Of a stretch of 64,000 nt of DNA, positions 63,106-64,000 are shown one piece after another. The notes under the pieces are model-generated. The model did no database searches and was not told the origin of the DNA. It saw only the letters and a list, made by a program, of their open reading frames with translations. Location of the stretch: assembly GCF_000526335.1 (NCBI RefSeq), contig NZ_JAFW01000001.1:4278001-4342000 (forward strand). Reading direction: 5' to 3'. The position numbers and the translations under genes were made by a program. This stretch comes from Arthrobacter sp. 31Y. Lineage in GTDB: Bacteria > Actinomycetota > Actinomycetes > Actinomycetales > Micrococcaceae. Within the stretch, counting starts at the first letter, position 1. Each line of letters opens with the position of its first letter.

Positions 63106-64000
63106 GTGGCACCGAGTTCTGAATACAACGCCCGGCATTTGTCTGTCCTTGAGGGCCTGGAAGCCGTTCGAAAGCGCCCTGGCATGTACATCGGCTCCAC
63201 GGACTCCCGCGGTCTCATGCACTGCCTGTGGGAAATCATCGACAACGCCGTGGATGAGGCCTTGGCCGGCTTTGGGCATGACATCAAGGTCATTCTGCAC
63301 GCGGACAACTCGGTGGAGATTCACGACGATGGTCGCGGTATTCCCGTGGACGTCGAACCCAAGACCGGCCTCTCCGGCGTCGAGGTCGTCTTCACCAAAC
63401 TGCACGCAGGCGGTAAATTCGGCGGCGGTTCCTACACTGCCTCGGGTGGTCTGCATGGTGTGGGAGCCTCTGTGGTGAACGCGTTGTCAAGCCGCTTGGA
63501 CGTTCAGGTGGACCGTGGCAGCAAGACGTACCAAATGTCATTCCGTCGCGGAGAGCCTGGACGCTTCGTGGATGCCGGTGCAAAGCCAAGCCCCAATGCG
63601 CCCTTTGAACCGTTCGTTGAGAAGTCGGTGCTCGATGTTGTGGGCAAGGCAAAGCGCGGTGTCACGGGAACCCGCGTGCGTTATTGGTCGGACCGTCAGA
63701 TTTTCACCCCTGATGCCAAGTTCTCTTACGACGATCTGGCGTCAAGGGCGCGTCAGACTTCCTTCCTTGTGCCGGGCCTGAAGATCACCGTGCGCGACGA
63801 ACGGAAGCTGGCCGGCACACCGGGGGAGTCCGGTGTCCATGAGGAAGTGTTCCACCACGACGGCGGCATCTCCGAGTTCGTTGAGTTCCTCGCGGCCGAT
63901 TCCGGCGTGACGGACGTTTGGCGCCTTCATGGGTCCGGAAAGTTCAAGGAAACCGTCCCCGTGCTCGATGAAAACGGGCACAGCAAGATTGCCGAGGTCG
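63106..64000 (+). CDS. parE: Type IIA topoisomerase subunit B, ParE type (3' truncated by window edge)
   Basis: ATPase subunit of topoisomerase IV, or a second GyrB, which decatenates chromosomes. The first 298 codons are visible. The GHKL ATPase motifs are EGLEAVRKRPGMYIGS, the N-box IDNAVDEALAG, the G1 box DDGRGIPVDV and GGLHGVGASVVNALS. It then continues into the transducer domain up to the window end. Location beside sigA favours ParE over the GyrB encoded near oriC, but the two cannot be separated with certainty from this part. GTG start with AAGGAG about 12 bases upstream. The frame is open to the edge. Confidence 0.93.
   Translation, partial: MAPSSEYNARHLSVLEGLEAVRKRPGMYIGSTDSRGLMHCLWEIIDNAVDEALAGFGHDIKVILHADNSVEIHDDGRGIPVDVEPKTGLSGVEVVFTKLHAGGKFGGGSYTASGGLHGVGASVVNALSSRLDVQVDRGSKTYQMSFRRGEPGRFVDAGAKPSPNAPFEPFVEKSVLDVVGKAKRGVTGTRVRYWSDRQIFTPDAKFSYDDLASRARQTSFLVPGLKITVRDERKLAGTPGESGVHEEVFHHDGGISEFVEFLAADSGVTDVWRLHGSGKFKETVPVLDENGHSKIAEV

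Overview
The window is a chromosomal segment of a high-G+C Gram-positive bacterium, most likely Arthrobacter or Paenarthrobacter (Micrococcaceae). The evidence is gene order and gene type: an actinobacterial division and cell wall (dcw) cluster without ftsA running into pgeF-yggS-sepF-yggT-divIVA, a GlnA2-GlnE pair near GlnA1, polyphosphate glucokinase, DUF4191, DUF4192 and DUF7455 proteins, and an L-lysine-type MurE. The many GTG starts and G+C-rich codons agree. I identified everything by reading the sequence; no database search was run. No rRNA, tRNA, CRISPR array, prophage or insertion sequence was seen.

Layout. 2-24871 (+): mraZ (partial), rsmH, ftsL, ftsI, murE, murF, mraY, murD, ftsW, murG, murC, ftsQ, ftsZ, pgeF, yggS, sepF, yggT, divIVA, lspA, rluD-type synthase and dnaE. 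Most starts overlap the previous stop, so this is largely one transcription unit making peptidoglycan precursors and the divisome, with extra promoter-like regions before ftsZ and divIVA. 24926-31943: flavin reductase, a membrane protein, hisD, nrdR with a tandem NrdR-box region, an SDR, ppgK, map, a 54-residue SPOR-like protein and panB. 32134-40476: nitrogen control with glnA2, glnE and glnA1. A short accessory-looking segment (sulfatase, acetyltransferase, frameshifted zinc-ribbon gene) is wedged between glnE and glnA1. 40788-46628: RDD protein, DUF4191 protein, lipA, lipB, an atypical membrane Ser/Thr kinase and a TIGR01777 epimerase. 46715-58154: tricorn protease, OsmC, VOC protein, membrane protein, sucB, lpd, pepA and a PAC2 protein. 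58190-64000: MFS transporter, DUF4192 protein, sigA, DUF7455 protein and the 5' part of parE.

The genes act together in several groups. The Mur/Fts genes build lipid II and the septum. LipB and LipA make the lipoyl group carried by the two lipoyl domains of SucB, whose E3 partner is Lpd. GlnE acts on GlnA1, and glnA1 is preceded by a well-formed four-half-site GlnR array.

The most notable non-coding signals are the GlnR array (40608-40645), paired NrdR-like boxes with a terminator overlapping the putative nrdR promoter (27452-27556), and a palindrome over the likely divIVA promoter (18800-18827). A recurrent TANNNT-6/7 nt-start arrangement lacking Shine-Dalgarno sequences suggests about eleven leaderless mRNAs. 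I found no clearly new multi-gene system. The best candidates for novelty are the frameshifted zinc-ribbon gene, the tricorn protease with a long Pro/Ala linker, and the kinase without a normal HRD motif.
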